A stretch of 64,000 nt of DNA, from contig CAZQOQ010000003.1 of the NCBI GenBank assembly GCA_964595205.1, positions 1 to 64,000 on the forward strand, written 5' to 3'. The notes below the pieces were generated by a model. It saw only the letters and a program-made list of their open reading frames with translations. It had not been told where the DNA came from and searched no databases. This DNA is from JADKIH01 sp964595205 (GTDB lineage: Bacteria > Bacteroidota > Bacteroidia > AKYH767-A > 2013-40CM-41-45). A program made the translations under genes and the position numbers. The stretch's first letter is position 1, and the number at the start of each line of letters is the position of its first letter. Shown here one piece after another: positions 18,559 through 26,974 of this stretch.

Positions 18559-18822
18559 ATGAAAAAAATAAGACTGATCGCCATTTTGGTTTTAAGTACG
18601 GCTGCATTGTATGTATTTGCACAAACGGTTGCTGATGTCAATTCTTCTGTTGGAAACGGCGATGCGATGAAGACCAATCTCAACGAACCTAATGCTACCA
18701 GCCCGGCCAGGAATAATATCTATAATTATGAAAAGGATGGCATAGTGAGAGACATGAACATTCATCCTGATAATGATCTGGCCAATTCTTATAATCGCTC
18801 GTCATACGAGGATAAGAAGTAA
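18559..18822 (+). CDS. Small secreted protein of unknown function
   Basis: 87 residues: a clear signal peptide (about 1-21, ending LYVFAQ) and a mature part of about 65 hydrophilic, Asn/Asp-rich residues with no cysteine and no recognised domain. It diverges from msrB. It is convergent with the SPFH gene, with a nested inverted repeat between them. Codon use looks normal, so I believe it is real. Confidence 0.6.
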   Translation: MKKIRLIAILVLSTAALYVFAQTVADVNSSVGNGDAMKTNLNEPNATSPARNNIYNYEKDGIVRDMNIHPDNDLANSYNRSSYEDKK

Positions 18823-18829
18823 TTATAAA

Positions 18830-18910
18830 AGAGGATTTTTTTATCGTTATGGAAAATCAACCTGCGCATTACTTTTAAATTGCGCAGCGTTACGATTTCA
18901 GAAATCCTCT
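18830..18910. terminator. Nested inverted repeat between convergent genes, probable bidirectional terminator
   Basis: The outer stem AGAGGATTT (18830-18838) pairs with AAATCCTCT (18902-18910). Inside it CTGCGCA (18862-18868) pairs with TGCGCAG (18881-18887). T-rich DNA follows the outer left arm and the right arm ends next to the stop of the minus-strand gene. Position between two convergent genes fits termination in both directions. Confidence 0.5.
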
Positions 18911-18911
18911 G

Positions 18912-19847
18912 TTACTGCTTTTTAATTGTCAGATCCGTCATATTGGTCAGAGCCATCATCTCCCTCATCGTTTGCTGCATGCCTTCTGCCGATCCGTCCA
19001 GGAAGATCACATTACCCTTGCCCTGCTCTGCAAAATTCTTAATTGCTTCGGTCCACATGCTGAATAAAATAACGGACGTATCCAGGTTTACAGTCTGCAG
19101 TTCACGTGCAGCCTCCGTCATTCCTTTGGCAACTTCCTGCCTGAATAAAGCAACTCCCTGTCCGCGCATCTGAGCTGCTTCTCTTTCGGCATTCGCAGAG
19201 ATCTTAATGAAGTTCCCTTCTGCTTCCGCTGCTTTCGTACGGGTAATCAACAATGCCTGGCCCTCATTCTCGGCTGCTGCTTTTAGATTATTCGATGAAA
19301 CTACCTGGCTCATCGACTTCATAATTACTTCGTCAAATGTTATATCGTTCAGCTGAAGATCTTTCAGATGATATCCCCATTCTTCCAGGTTGATGTCGAT
19401 CTGTTCCTTCACATGTTCGGTGATGTCTTTCCTCAATCCCAGGACATCGGCTTGTTTTTTTGTGGCGACATAACCCCGGATCGATCCCTCGATGGTCCGT
19501 ACGAGTGCCTGCATGAAGTTCCTGTCGTCGACAAATTTAAATGCGACGTTTACGATATTCTTCTCGTCCTGGTCGATGACAGAATACAGAAGCATGGCTT
19601 TGAAATAGACGTTTGCCTGGTCGATCGTTATGGCCTGGAATTCCAATTCCACCGATTTATTCTGAATGGATATTTTTTTATGAATCGTCTCGATAAACGG
19701 GATTTTCAGATTGAGACCAGGCATCATGATGCGCCTGTATTTTCCGAAAATGGTAACGACGGCAATATAACCCTGCTGGACGGTAACAAAGCTCAAAAAT
19801 AAAACGAGCAGGATAAAAATCAGAATGATAAGACCTGAATTTGACAT
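18912..19847 (-). CDS. SPFH/Band 7 (prohibitin/stomatin-like) membrane protein
   Basis: 311 residues from the ATG at 19847. One N-terminal helix (about 5-24), then the SPFH domain (VTVQQGYIAVVTIFGKYRR through the RTIEGSIRGYVATKKQADVL stretch), then an Ala/Glu-rich coiled-coil (AAAENEGQALLITRTKAAEAEG) typical of oligomerising stomatin-like proteins. Such proteins organise membrane microdomains and often bind proteases. The start is supported by a TACATTTG box at 19863-19870, inside the extra 16 codons an upstream start would need. No NfeD partner gene is adjacent. Confidence 0.88.
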   Translation of the reverse strand: MSNSGLIILIFILLVLFLSFVTVQQGYIAVVTIFGKYRRIMMPGLNLKIPFIETIHKKISIQNKSVELEFQAITIDQANVYFKAMLLYSVIDQDEKNIVNVAFKFVDDRNFMQALVRTIEGSIRGYVATKKQADVLGLRKDITEHVKEQIDINLEEWGYHLKDLQLNDITFDEVIMKSMSQVVSSNNLKAAAENEGQALLITRTKAAEAEGNFIKISANAEREAAQMRGQGVALFRQEVAKGMTEAARELQTVNLDTSVILFSMWTEAIKNFAEQGKGNVIFLDGSAEGMQQTMREMMALTNMTDLTIKKQ

Positions 19848-19862
19848 GACAATATTTTTTTT

Positions 19863-19870
19863 CAAATGTA
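19863..19870 (-). promoter_or_regulatory. Candidate -7 box for the SPFH gene
   Basis: TACATTTG on the minus strand, 15 bp before the preferred ATG at 19847. A full TAnnTTTG match; no obvious -33 TTTG. Confidence 0.5.
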
Positions 19871-20004
19871 TAATTTCCACATTTACATTAGCCACGTTTC
19901 TGCGAATAATTATTTTCCCTCCCGGCTAAATCCTTCCGCCACTTCATCCCGGGTCTTATCCTCTCATTTTCTGTTCCTGTTTGCTGCCTCCCGGCCCAAC
20001 ACCT

Positions 20005-20319
20005 GGCTCCTGGTTCTTGGTTCTTGATTCTTGGATCTTGGTTCCTGGCTCTTGGTTCTTGATTCTTGGCTCTTGGCTCCTGGTTCCTGGTTCTTGGTTC
20101 TTGATTCTTGGCTCTTGGTTCTTGATTCTTGATTCCTGGTTCTTGGTTCCTGGTTCCTGGTTCTTGGCTCTTGGCTCTTGGTTCTTGATTCCTGGTTCTT
20201 GGTTCCTGGCTCTTGGTTCCTGGTTCTTGGTTCTTGATTCCTGGTTCTTGGTTCCTGGCTCTTGGTTCTTGGTTCCTGGTTCTTGGCTCTTGATTCTTGG
20301 CTCTTGGTTCTTGGTTCTT
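20005..20319. repeat. 45-copy heptamer tandem array upstream of pyrR
   Basis: 315 bp parse exactly into 45 consecutive heptamers with no insertion or deletion. The plus-strand unit is G(G/A)(T/C/A)TC(T/C)T: GGTTCTT, GGTTCCT, GGCTCTT, GATTCTT, GGCTCCT, GATTCCT and one GGATCTT. Variation is confined to unit positions 2, 3 and 6. Because 7 is not a multiple of 3, reading frames rotate through the array and stay open, giving spurious Gly-Ser-Trp-Phe-Leu or Asn-Gln-Glu-Pro repeat ORFs. The array ends 14 bp before the pyrR -7 box. With its flanks it fills the 19896-20350 gap between genes. Confidence 0.95.
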
Positions 20320-20333
20320 GACTCCAAATCCCG

Positions 20334-20341
20334 TACGTTTG
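20334..20341 (+). promoter_or_regulatory. Candidate pyrR promoter, with -33 TTG inside the heptamer array
   Basis: TACGTTTG matches TAnnTTTG. A TTG at 20311-20313, made by the last array unit, sits about 20 bp upstream, the usual -33 to -7 distance. The ATG is only 9 bp after the box, so the transcript would have almost no leader. Confidence 0.5.
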
Positions 20342-20350
20342 TCCCCCGGA

Positions 20351-20881
20351 ATGCAAAAACGGCTACTTCTCGATAGTTTACAATTTGAGATTACGATTCG
20401 ACGGCTTTGTTATCAGTTGATTGAAAACCACGCCGATTTTTCCAATTCTGTCATCGTCGGGCTGCAGCCACGGGGAATATTTGTTGCAGACCGGATTCAC
20501 AAATTTTTATCGGAGGTTTTAAAGTCAGATGCACTGCGCATGGGTAATCTGGACGTGACATTTTACCGTGACGATTTTCGCCGGCGCGAGATAATCACTC
20601 CCAGCGAAACGACCATCGATTTCCTCATTGAGGGTCAAAAGGTGATCTTAATCGACGATGTCTTTTTTACCGGACGTACAATCCGTGCCGGGCTGGATGC
20701 CCTGCTTGCCTTTGGCCGCCCGGGTAAAGTTGAGTTGCTCACGTTCGTTGACCGGAGATACAGTCGCCAGCTTCCCATTGCACCCGACTACATAGGAATT
20801 CAGGTAGATACCATCACCAGCGAAAAAGTGAAGGTCCATTGGAAAGAAACAGATGGCGAGGATGCGGTTTGGCTGGTTTAG
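20351..20881 (+). CDS. pyrR: PyrR-type phosphoribosyltransferase (uracil phosphoribosyltransferase / pyr regulator)
   Basis: 176 residues from the ATG at 20351. The PRPP-binding motif VILIDDVFFTGRTIRAGLDA is intact, and FVDRRYSRQLPIAPDYIG and the N-terminal RRLCYQLIENH match the PyrR family. In Bacillus the protein binds pyr mRNA to control attenuation and also has UPRT activity. It precedes pyrB by about 200 bp, supporting a pyrimidine role. I see no clear attenuator, and the predicted leader is too short for one upstream of pyrR. An in-frame upstream ATG at 20297 lies inside the tandem array and is rejected. Confidence 0.9.
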   Translation: MQKRLLLDSLQFEITIRRLCYQLIENHADFSNSVIVGLQPRGIFVADRIHKFLSEVLKSDALRMGNLDVTFYRDDFRRREIITPSETTIDFLIEGQKVILIDDVFFTGRTIRAGLDALLAFGRPGKVELLTFVDRRYSRQLPIAPDYIGIQVDTITSEKVKVHWKETDGEDAVWLV

Positions 20882-20898
20882 GGAGTTGGATTGGTTAA

Positions 20899-20951
20899 AA
20901 GATCAAAGATCAAAGATCAAAAATCAAAAATCAAAAATCAAAAATCAAAAT
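20899..20951. repeat. 7-bp array between pyrR and pyrB
   Basis: On the minus strand: about four GATTTTT units followed by three GATCTTT units. All seven differ only at unit position 4, and like units are grouped together. It lies in the pyrR-pyrB spacer and would be transcribed if the two genes share an mRNA. Confidence 0.75.
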
Positions 20952-21078
20952 CGGAGGTTTGAGTAAAAGTCAAAAAAAATTATTAGAATCAGGATACAGA
21001 ATACTTTAAAACAACACGGCGACAAAACGATAACATGTCAAATGTAATCGTCTAATATCAAACTCTAAACAACAGGCA

Positions 21079-21999
21079 GTGCTTTCAACAAAACATCTTT
21101 TAGGAATTAAAAATATAACGCAGGGAGACATCGAACTGATTTTTTCCACGGCTGACAATTTCAAGGATGTCATCAACCGCCCGATAAAGAAAGTTCCTTC
21201 GCTGAGAGATGTTACGATTGCCAATTTGTTTTTCGAGAATTCTACCCGCACCAGACTTTCCTTCGAACTTGCGGAGCGAAGACTTTCTGCCGATGTGGTA
21301 AATTTCTCCGCATCATCTTCTTCGGTGAGTAAAGGAGAAACGTTGATAGATACTGTAAACAACATCCTGGCCATGAAGGTGGATATCGTGGTGATGCGTC
21401 ACCCGAATGCAGGGGCGGCAGAGTTTTTATCGCGGAATGTAAATGCCAATATCGTGAATGCAGGCGATGGAGCTCATGAACATCCTACCCAGGCATTGCT
21501 CGATGCATACTCTATTCGTGAGACCTGCGGCGAAATTAAGGGAAAGAAAATCGCCATCATCGGGGACATACTCCATTCGAGAGTGGCGTTAAGCAATATC
21601 TTTTGCCTGCAGAAACTCGGTGCAGAAGTCATGGTATGCGGCCCGACCACGCTAATGCCAAAGTACATTTCAACCCTGGGTGTAAAAGTGGAGCACAATC
21701 TTCGAAATGCACTGGAATGGTGCGACGTGGCAAATATGCTTCGCATTCAGCTCGAACGTCAGGATATACGGTACTTTCCCTCGCTGCGGGAATATATCAT
21801 GCTTTTCGGAATCAACAAACCGCTGCTCGATTCACTCTCAAAAAAAATCATCATCATGCATCCCGGACCGATAAACAGGGGCGTTGAAATTACCAGCGAC
21901 GTGGCCGATTCTCAGCAATCGATAATCCTGCAGCAGGTGGAAAATGGTGTAGCGATCAGGATGGCTGTTCTTTATCTATTAGCCGGCAAAACGGATTAA
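21079..21999 (+). CDS. pyrB: Aspartate carbamoyltransferase catalytic subunit
   Basis: Condenses carbamoyl phosphate with aspartate in pyrimidine synthesis, 306 residues. The carbamoyl-phosphate motif ENSTRTRLSFE, the Ser/Lys loop (SSVSKGETLIDT), HPTQALLDAY and the C-terminal HPGPINRGVEI are all present. The start is GTG at 21079. No pyrI regulatory subunit follows; the next gene is on the other strand. Position after pyrR suggests co-regulation by pyrimidines. Confidence 0.95.
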   Translation: MLSTKHLLGIKNITQGDIELIFSTADNFKDVINRPIKKVPSLRDVTIANLFFENSTRTRLSFELAERRLSADVVNFSASSSSVSKGETLIDTVNNILAMKVDIVVMRHPNAGAAEFLSRNVNANIVNAGDGAHEHPTQALLDAYSIRETCGEIKGKKIAIIGDILHSRVALSNIFCLQKLGAEVMVCGPTTLMPKYISTLGVKVEHNLRNALEWCDVANMLRIQLERQDIRYFPSLREYIMLFGINKPLLDSLSKKIIIMHPGPINRGVEITSDVADSQQSIILQQVENGVAIRMAVLYLLAGKTD

Positions 22000-22057
22000 T
22001 ATTTTTTTACTTTGATATTTATTTCCGCCGCAGTCACAATTAAAGAATAGTAAATAC

Positions 22058-22525
22058 TCAAATGGCATTGAACTGCTTCAGGTGATGAATGGCATGCTTA
22101 TGTAAAAGCAGAATCCACTCTTCATAATTCAAATCTCCGAAAAAAGGATTCATGATCCTTGATTCTTCGTCACCTTCGAATTTTTTCACAAAATCCTTCA
22201 GCTCCCTTTCGAGTTCGTCGATTGCCTCAGAAACAGATTTCATTTCTACAGGTGGAGGCACTTCGCCCATCAGGGCATTCCTGGTTTCCGGGCGAAATTC
22301 CTTTTCACTCCTCAAAAAATCCTTCATCTTCGGAACACGGTCTTCCGGTGTCATCAACTCACGAGGGATTTTCCCATTCGCTTCCTTTACAGATAAAACC
22401 ATGTGTTCGATCATCTGCTGAACATTCATCTTTCCCCATTGACCTTTAGTTGTTGGATCCAACTTACGGAGGATCGATGGATAATCGTTGATCAGGAATG
22501 AAAGTTTGGAATTCATTGAAGTCAT
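22058..22525 (-). CDS. DUF1569 / DinB-like protein
   Basis: 155 residues of mostly helical soluble protein. The C-terminal WILLLHKHAIHHLKQF and the earlier MIEHMVLSVKEANGK fit the DUF1569 branch of the DinB/YfiT four-helix superfamily, whose members usually bind metal through conserved His residues (here H in IEHM and the HKHAIHH group). An alternative start three codons later is possible. It stands alone between pyrB and the OmpA-like gene. Function unknown. Confidence 0.8.
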   Translation of the reverse strand: MTSMNSKLSFLINDYPSILRKLDPTTKGQWGKMNVQQMIEHMVLSVKEANGKIPRELMTPEDRVPKMKDFLRSEKEFRPETRNALMGEVPPPVEMKSVSEAIDELERELKDFVKKFEGDEESRIMNPFFGDLNYEEWILLLHKHAIHHLKQFNAI

Positions 22526-22658
22526 TTAATGAGATAAATATAATCCGCAATGTAATTGTTTATCCTAATTTTAAAAAGATAATACTTTCTGCCTGCTTAC
22601 AGAATCTCTTAAATCTGAACCATTTACAATAAACAACAGATGGTAATTAAAGTTTCTG

Positions 22659-22666
22659 TATTTTTG
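22659..22666 (+). promoter_or_regulatory. Candidate -7 box for the OmpA-family gene
   Basis: TATTTTTG matches TAnnTTTG, 22 bp upstream of the ATG at 22689. No convincing -33 element. Confidence 0.4.
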
Positions 22667-22688
22667 AAAGTAAAAATCAAATCAAAAT

Positions 22689-23537
22689 ATGAAAAAATAT
22701 TTTTTACTTCTTACAACAGTTGCGCTATTCAATTCGGTAACGGCACAGCAGGGTCTTTATCAAAAAGAAAATCCAAAACCTAAAAACTGCTTTGAGGAAT
22801 ACTATGATGCTTTTATAAAACGCGGGGCCATACCTCCTGTCGATGGTGAACATAATGTTGTTTTTTCTCTCAGGAGAGATTCGACCTGTGTTTGCACTGA
22901 AGGAAAAGCAAGTATTAAAAACGGCAAGATCGTTCCGCCGATCCTGGTTAAAAAAGTTGATGGCACCTATGAACCGACAAAGAAAAAACTGCTGCCCAAA
23001 TTGGCAAATGACGAAGCTGCTGCAGCACATCTTTATTTCGTAACGAATGGAATGTCGCAGACATTCTCGACGGATGATTACTATACTGCAAATATTTTTT
23101 TCGTCGATTTACTGAAGAGAAAAGTAGTCGAAAATGCCCCGGCACCATCTCCGGATGACATTGAAGGCATTCAGCTGAACCAGAAAGAAAAAGAACTTGT
23201 AAGGAAAACGTATGAGGGACTTCAGTTTGAAAATGGAAAAGCGAAGATCTTACCGGTCTGTTATCCTCAGCTCAATCTTTTCGCAGACCTGTTAAAAAGT
23301 AAAAAAGACTATAATTTATTTATCAAGGGTTACACCGATAATGTTGGTTCTCCAGAGAGTAATTTACTGCTTTCTCAAAACAGGGCCGACGCAGTGAGGG
23401 ATTATCTCATTGGAAAGGGCCTGGATCCTGCACGCATTACCGCTGAAGGATTTGGTGTGGAAAATCCTATTGCCGATAACAATACTGCCGAAGGCCGTGC
23501 CCAAAACAGGAGAGTGGAGTTCAGCGTGGTTCAATAG
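22689..23537 (+). CDS. OmpA-family outer-membrane/periplasmic protein
   Basis: 282 residues: a signal peptide (about 1-19), an N-terminal domain of about 140 residues of unknown fold, and a C-terminal OmpA-like peptidoglycan-binding domain (about 170-282) with FIKGYTDNVGS, LSQNRADAVRDYLI and AQNRRVEFSV. This domain anchors proteins to peptidoglycan non-covalently. It does not contain an obvious N-terminal beta-barrel. It converges with the BNR gene with only 30 bp between. Confidence 0.9.
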   Translation: MKKYFLLLTTVALFNSVTAQQGLYQKENPKPKNCFEEYYDAFIKRGAIPPVDGEHNVVFSLRRDSTCVCTEGKASIKNGKIVPPILVKKVDGTYEPTKKKLLPKLANDEAAAAHLYFVTNGMSQTFSTDDYYTANIFFVDLLKRKVVENAPAPSPDDIEGIQLNQKEKELVRKTYEGLQFENGKAKILPVCYPQLNLFADLLKSKKDYNLFIKGYTDNVGSPESNLLLSQNRADAVRDYLIGKGLDPARITAEGFGVENPIADNNTAEGRAQNRRVEFSVVQ

Positions 23538-23567
23538 TTTATTACATTGGATGAGAATTTCTATCCG

Positions 23568-26500
23568 TCACTGTTTCCAGACTGGCATCCTTCCCGGCGT
23601 ATAAGGGGCCTTGTTTTGTTCGAGAATATTTTCCAGTTTCCTGATATCGTCATCTGCTTTCTTAATGCTGTCGAGCAACGGGCCAATCTGGCGACTTACC
23701 GTTTCATACGACTGCACAGAAGTCTGGGTCGGGACAGAACTCGATGTCCAGGCAGAACCTTCAATCGTGCTGATCCTTCCGGAAATGGAAGGAGGCGTTT
23801 CAAACTCTCTCTTTGCAATACTCGCATCACCGTTTAATTTAATGTCGATATCGTTCAGATTTTTTTCTATTCTTCTTATCTCCGAAGAAATTTCAGGGAA
23901 CATGGCCGGAGCATCAATCACTGCCTGACTGATATATTTCATTTTATTCACCAGCTCAGCCCGATACTGATCAGCCGACACAACGACTCTTCGCATTTCA
24001 CTGATCTTTTTGTAAAAATCATCGAGTACTTTTTTATCAGCAGCAGGCAGTGCAGCAGTATTAAGCGCATTTACCCTGAATGACTGCGATGAAACCAGTT
24101 CGGTGATCACTCCATCTTCAAACTTGCTGAGCGACACTTTATAATTTCCCGGCATGGCAGGATAACCGGTCTCAGGCTGATCGTATGGATTTGTCGGATC
24201 TGGAGACCTGAAACTTATTTCACCCGGAGAACCATAACGAAAGTCCCATGTAATGCGACTGATCCCTTTTTTAGCGGGCGCCTTCAGCTTGCGAACAACA
24301 TTATTCTTTTCGTCAGTAATTGTGAAGAGCAAATACGGATCTGGATAACTGTCTTCCATCCTGATCGAATCGAGAGAAGGATAATAAACAGGTAAGCCCG
24401 CTTTTATTCTCTCTTTCTCAAGTTCCTTTCGCCTGTCTTTCATCGTCTTCAAATCTTCTTTCAGGTAATAGGTGAATACTGCTCCCACTTTAGGATTTGG
24501 GGTGGTGAAAAATCCTTCGCCCTGGAAACCCTTCAATGTCGAACCCCATGAACCTGATTCATTGTAAAGCCAGGAATCCTTCACAGTGGCAATCCACGAA
24601 TCTTTCCTGAGATCTTCTTTCTTCAGTGTACGAAGAGGAGTATAATCATCCAGAATATAAAATCCGCGGCCAAAAGTGGCAAGCACCAGGTCATTTTCCC
24701 GCTTTTGAATTTCTATATCCCTTATGGCCACTACCGGAAGTCCGCCTTTCAGCTGTGTCCATTTCGCTCCTCCGTCGATCGTAAAAAAAACTCCGAACTC
24801 CGTGCCGGCGAACAACAAATCCTTATTTACATGATCTTCGGCAACTGAATAAACACTTCCACGAACCGGCAGGTTCCCCTGTATGGCGGACCAACTCCTG
24901 CCGCCATCAGCACTCCGGTACAGGTATGGCTTAAAATCTCCATAGCGATGATGATTAAAAGCAGCATAGAAAACATTCCTGTCGTGATGTGAAGCGATGA
25001 TCTGGTTTACATACGTACGTTCAGGAACTCCGGGAATGTTGTCGACTTTCGTCCAGCTCTTTCCGCCATCATTGGTAACCTGTATAAGCCCGTCGTCGGT
25101 TCCTATCACCAGGTGATTCTCATCGAATCTTGACTCGCAGATGGCGACGATATTTCCATAAATATCAGTGGAAGCATTTTTCGAAACCGCATCCATGCTC
25201 CATACTTTTCCCATTACCGGCAGTTTATTGCGGTCGAGCTGACGGGACAAATCCGGACTTATTGTCTGCCAGGAATTTCCCATGTCGTCGCTTCTGAAGA
25301 GTTTGTTTGCCGCAAAGTAGAGTCGTTTATGATTGAAATTAGAAATTAGGAGTGGTGCATCCCAGTTCCATCGATAAGCGGGCTCGCCATCTTTTTCCAC
25401 AGGCCGGATGTCGATGATTTCTCCGCTCTTCTTATCATAACGTGCAAGACCGCCATACTGTGCCTGCGGATAAATGATGTCAGGATTCTCCTGGTCCACC
25501 TGTGTCTCGAAGCCATCCCCACCAAGTGTAATGAACCAGTCTGAATTAGTGATTCCATTCAGACTCGTAGTTCTCGATGGACCTCCGAGGGAATAATTAT
25601 CCTGCGTGCCTCCGAAAACATTATAAAAGGGAAATGCATTGTCAGTAGCAACTTTGTAAAACTGAGTAACCGGAAGGTTAGACTTGAAATCCCAGTTGGC
25701 GCCATTATCATAAGTTTCATAGATCCCGCCGTCGCAACCGACGAGCATATGACGCGTGTCCTTCGGATCCACCCAAAGCGCATGGTTGTCGACGTGCTTG
25801 TATTTTTCACCTATTTTCTCAAATGTCTTTCCTCCATTCAGAGAGACCATCACCCAGAAGTCGACGTAATATACTTTGTCCACATCTTTGGGGTCACAAA
25901 ATATTTCCTGGTAGTAATTTCCGGAAGTGGTATTGTCACACCTCTTCTCCCAGCTGGCGCCCCGGTTGGTTGAACGGTATACTCCGCCTTTTTTATCTCC
26001 TGCTTCAATGATTGCATACAGGTAATCCGGATTCACAGGGGATATGGCCATGCCAATCCTGCCTTTGTCTACGTCTTTAGGCAATCCGTTTGTCAATGTA
26101 TCCCAAGTCAATCCACCATCGTTACTCTTGAAAATGTTTGATTCAGGTCCGCCATTGACATAGGTGAATACCTGTCTCCGACGCTGATGCGAAGTAGCAT
26201 ACAACACATCCGGATTTCTTGGGTCCATGTGTATTTCATTGAAGCCTGTATTTTCACTGACTTTAAGAACCTGCTTCCAGTTTTTACCACCATCAGTCGT
26301 CTTATAAATTCCACGGTCGCCTCCGGCACTCCAGAGCGGACCATAGGCGGCAACATAAACGATGTTTGAATTTTTCGGATCGATTGCTATCATGCCGATG
26401 TGTTCGGAATTTTTCAGTCCCATGTTTTTCCATGTCTTCCCGCCATCCTCCGATTTATAAACACCATCACCATAAGCCACACTGCGCTGATTATTATTCT

Positions 26501-26849
26501 CTCCGCTGCCGACCCAGATTACATTCGGATTGCCCGGATCTATTTTGACACAGCCAATCGAATACGACCCTTGTGCATCGAACAACGGCTCATAGGTAAT
26601 GCCTGCATTTTCGGTTTTCCATACGCCTCCTGAAGCGGCTGCCACATAATATATTTTGGGATTTACGGGATCAACGGCAAAATCAACCACGCGCCCTGAA
26701 GTTTTGGCCGGACCAATGCTGCGAAATTTCAACCCGTTGAATGTCTCCGGTTTCCATGGATCATTCTTTGTGGTATCCTTTTCCTGCTTCTGTGATGAAG
26801 CGGAAAATACCAGTCCTGAAAAGATAATAACAAGTAAATATTTTTTCAT
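23568..26849 (-). CDS. Large secreted BNR/VPS10-like beta-propeller protein
   Basis: 1093 residues with a signal peptide (about 1-19). Many BNR/Asp-box repeats across residues 70-720 (for example SEDGGKTW, TDGGKNW, NDGGKSW, SADGGRSW) predict one or more sortilin/VPS10-like propellers. After the propeller region the chain has a beta-sandwich-like part (about 830-940) and a helical C-terminal third ending RMPVWKQ. I see no T9SS C-terminal domain. This type is common in Bacteroidota and annotated as glycosyl hydrolase or sortilin; catalytic sialidase residues are not evident, so the role is open. Confidence 0.88.
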   Translation of the reverse strand: MKKYLLVIIFSGLVFSASSQKQEKDTTKNDPWKPETFNGLKFRSIGPAKTSGRVVDFAVDPVNPKIYYVAAASGGVWKTENAGITYEPLFDAQGSYSIGCVKIDPGNPNVIWVGSGENNNQRSVAYGDGVYKSEDGGKTWKNMGLKNSEHIGMIAIDPKNSNIVYVAAYGPLWSAGGDRGIYKTTDGGKNWKQVLKVSENTGFNEIHMDPRNPDVLYATSHQRRRQVFTYVNGGPESNIFKSNDGGLTWDTLTNGLPKDVDKGRIGMAISPVNPDYLYAIIEAGDKKGGVYRSTNRGASWEKRCDNTTSGNYYQEIFCDPKDVDKVYYVDFWVMVSLNGGKTFEKIGEKYKHVDNHALWVDPKDTRHMLVGCDGGIYETYDNGANWDFKSNLPVTQFYKVATDNAFPFYNVFGGTQDNYSLGGPSRTTSLNGITNSDWFITLGGDGFETQVDQENPDIIYPQAQYGGLARYDKKSGEIIDIRPVEKDGEPAYRWNWDAPLLISNFNHKRLYFAANKLFRSDDMGNSWQTISPDLSRQLDRNKLPVMGKVWSMDAVSKNASTDIYGNIVAICESRFDENHLVIGTDDGLIQVTNDGGKSWTKVDNIPGVPERTYVNQIIASHHDRNVFYAAFNHHRYGDFKPYLYRSADGGRSWSAIQGNLPVRGSVYSVAEDHVNKDLLFAGTEFGVFFTIDGGAKWTQLKGGLPVVAIRDIEIQKRENDLVLATFGRGFYILDDYTPLRTLKKEDLRKDSWIATVKDSWLYNESGSWGSTLKGFQGEGFFTTPNPKVGAVFTYYLKEDLKTMKDRRKELEKERIKAGLPVYYPSLDSIRMEDSYPDPYLLFTITDEKNNVVRKLKAPAKKGISRITWDFRYGSPGEISFRSPDPTNPYDQPETGYPAMPGNYKVSLSKFEDGVITELVSSQSFRVNALNTAALPAADKKVLDDFYKKISEMRRVVVSADQYRAELVNKMKYISQAVIDAPAMFPEISSEIRRIEKNLNDIDIKLNGDASIAKREFETPPSISGRISTIEGSAWTSSSVPTQTSVQSYETVSRQIGPLLDSIKKADDDIRKLENILEQNKAPYTPGRMPVWKQ

Positions 26850-26974
26850 ATATATTTAGTTTTGACACGATAAAGATGAATTAAATATTTTGATTTTTCA
26901 CACGAATTTATCCGTCTTAAGACAATTTAACACATTAATTCAAACGACATTTACAGGTAAAACCAGTAAATATT

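Noticed and set aside
19956..20376. Long open frames on both strands with heptapeptide repeats (NQEPRTK-like and GSWFLVP-like)
   Set aside because: They are by-products of a 7-bp tandem array: because 7 is not a multiple of 3, every unit combination stays open in several frames. There is no start, signal or codon bias of a real gene.
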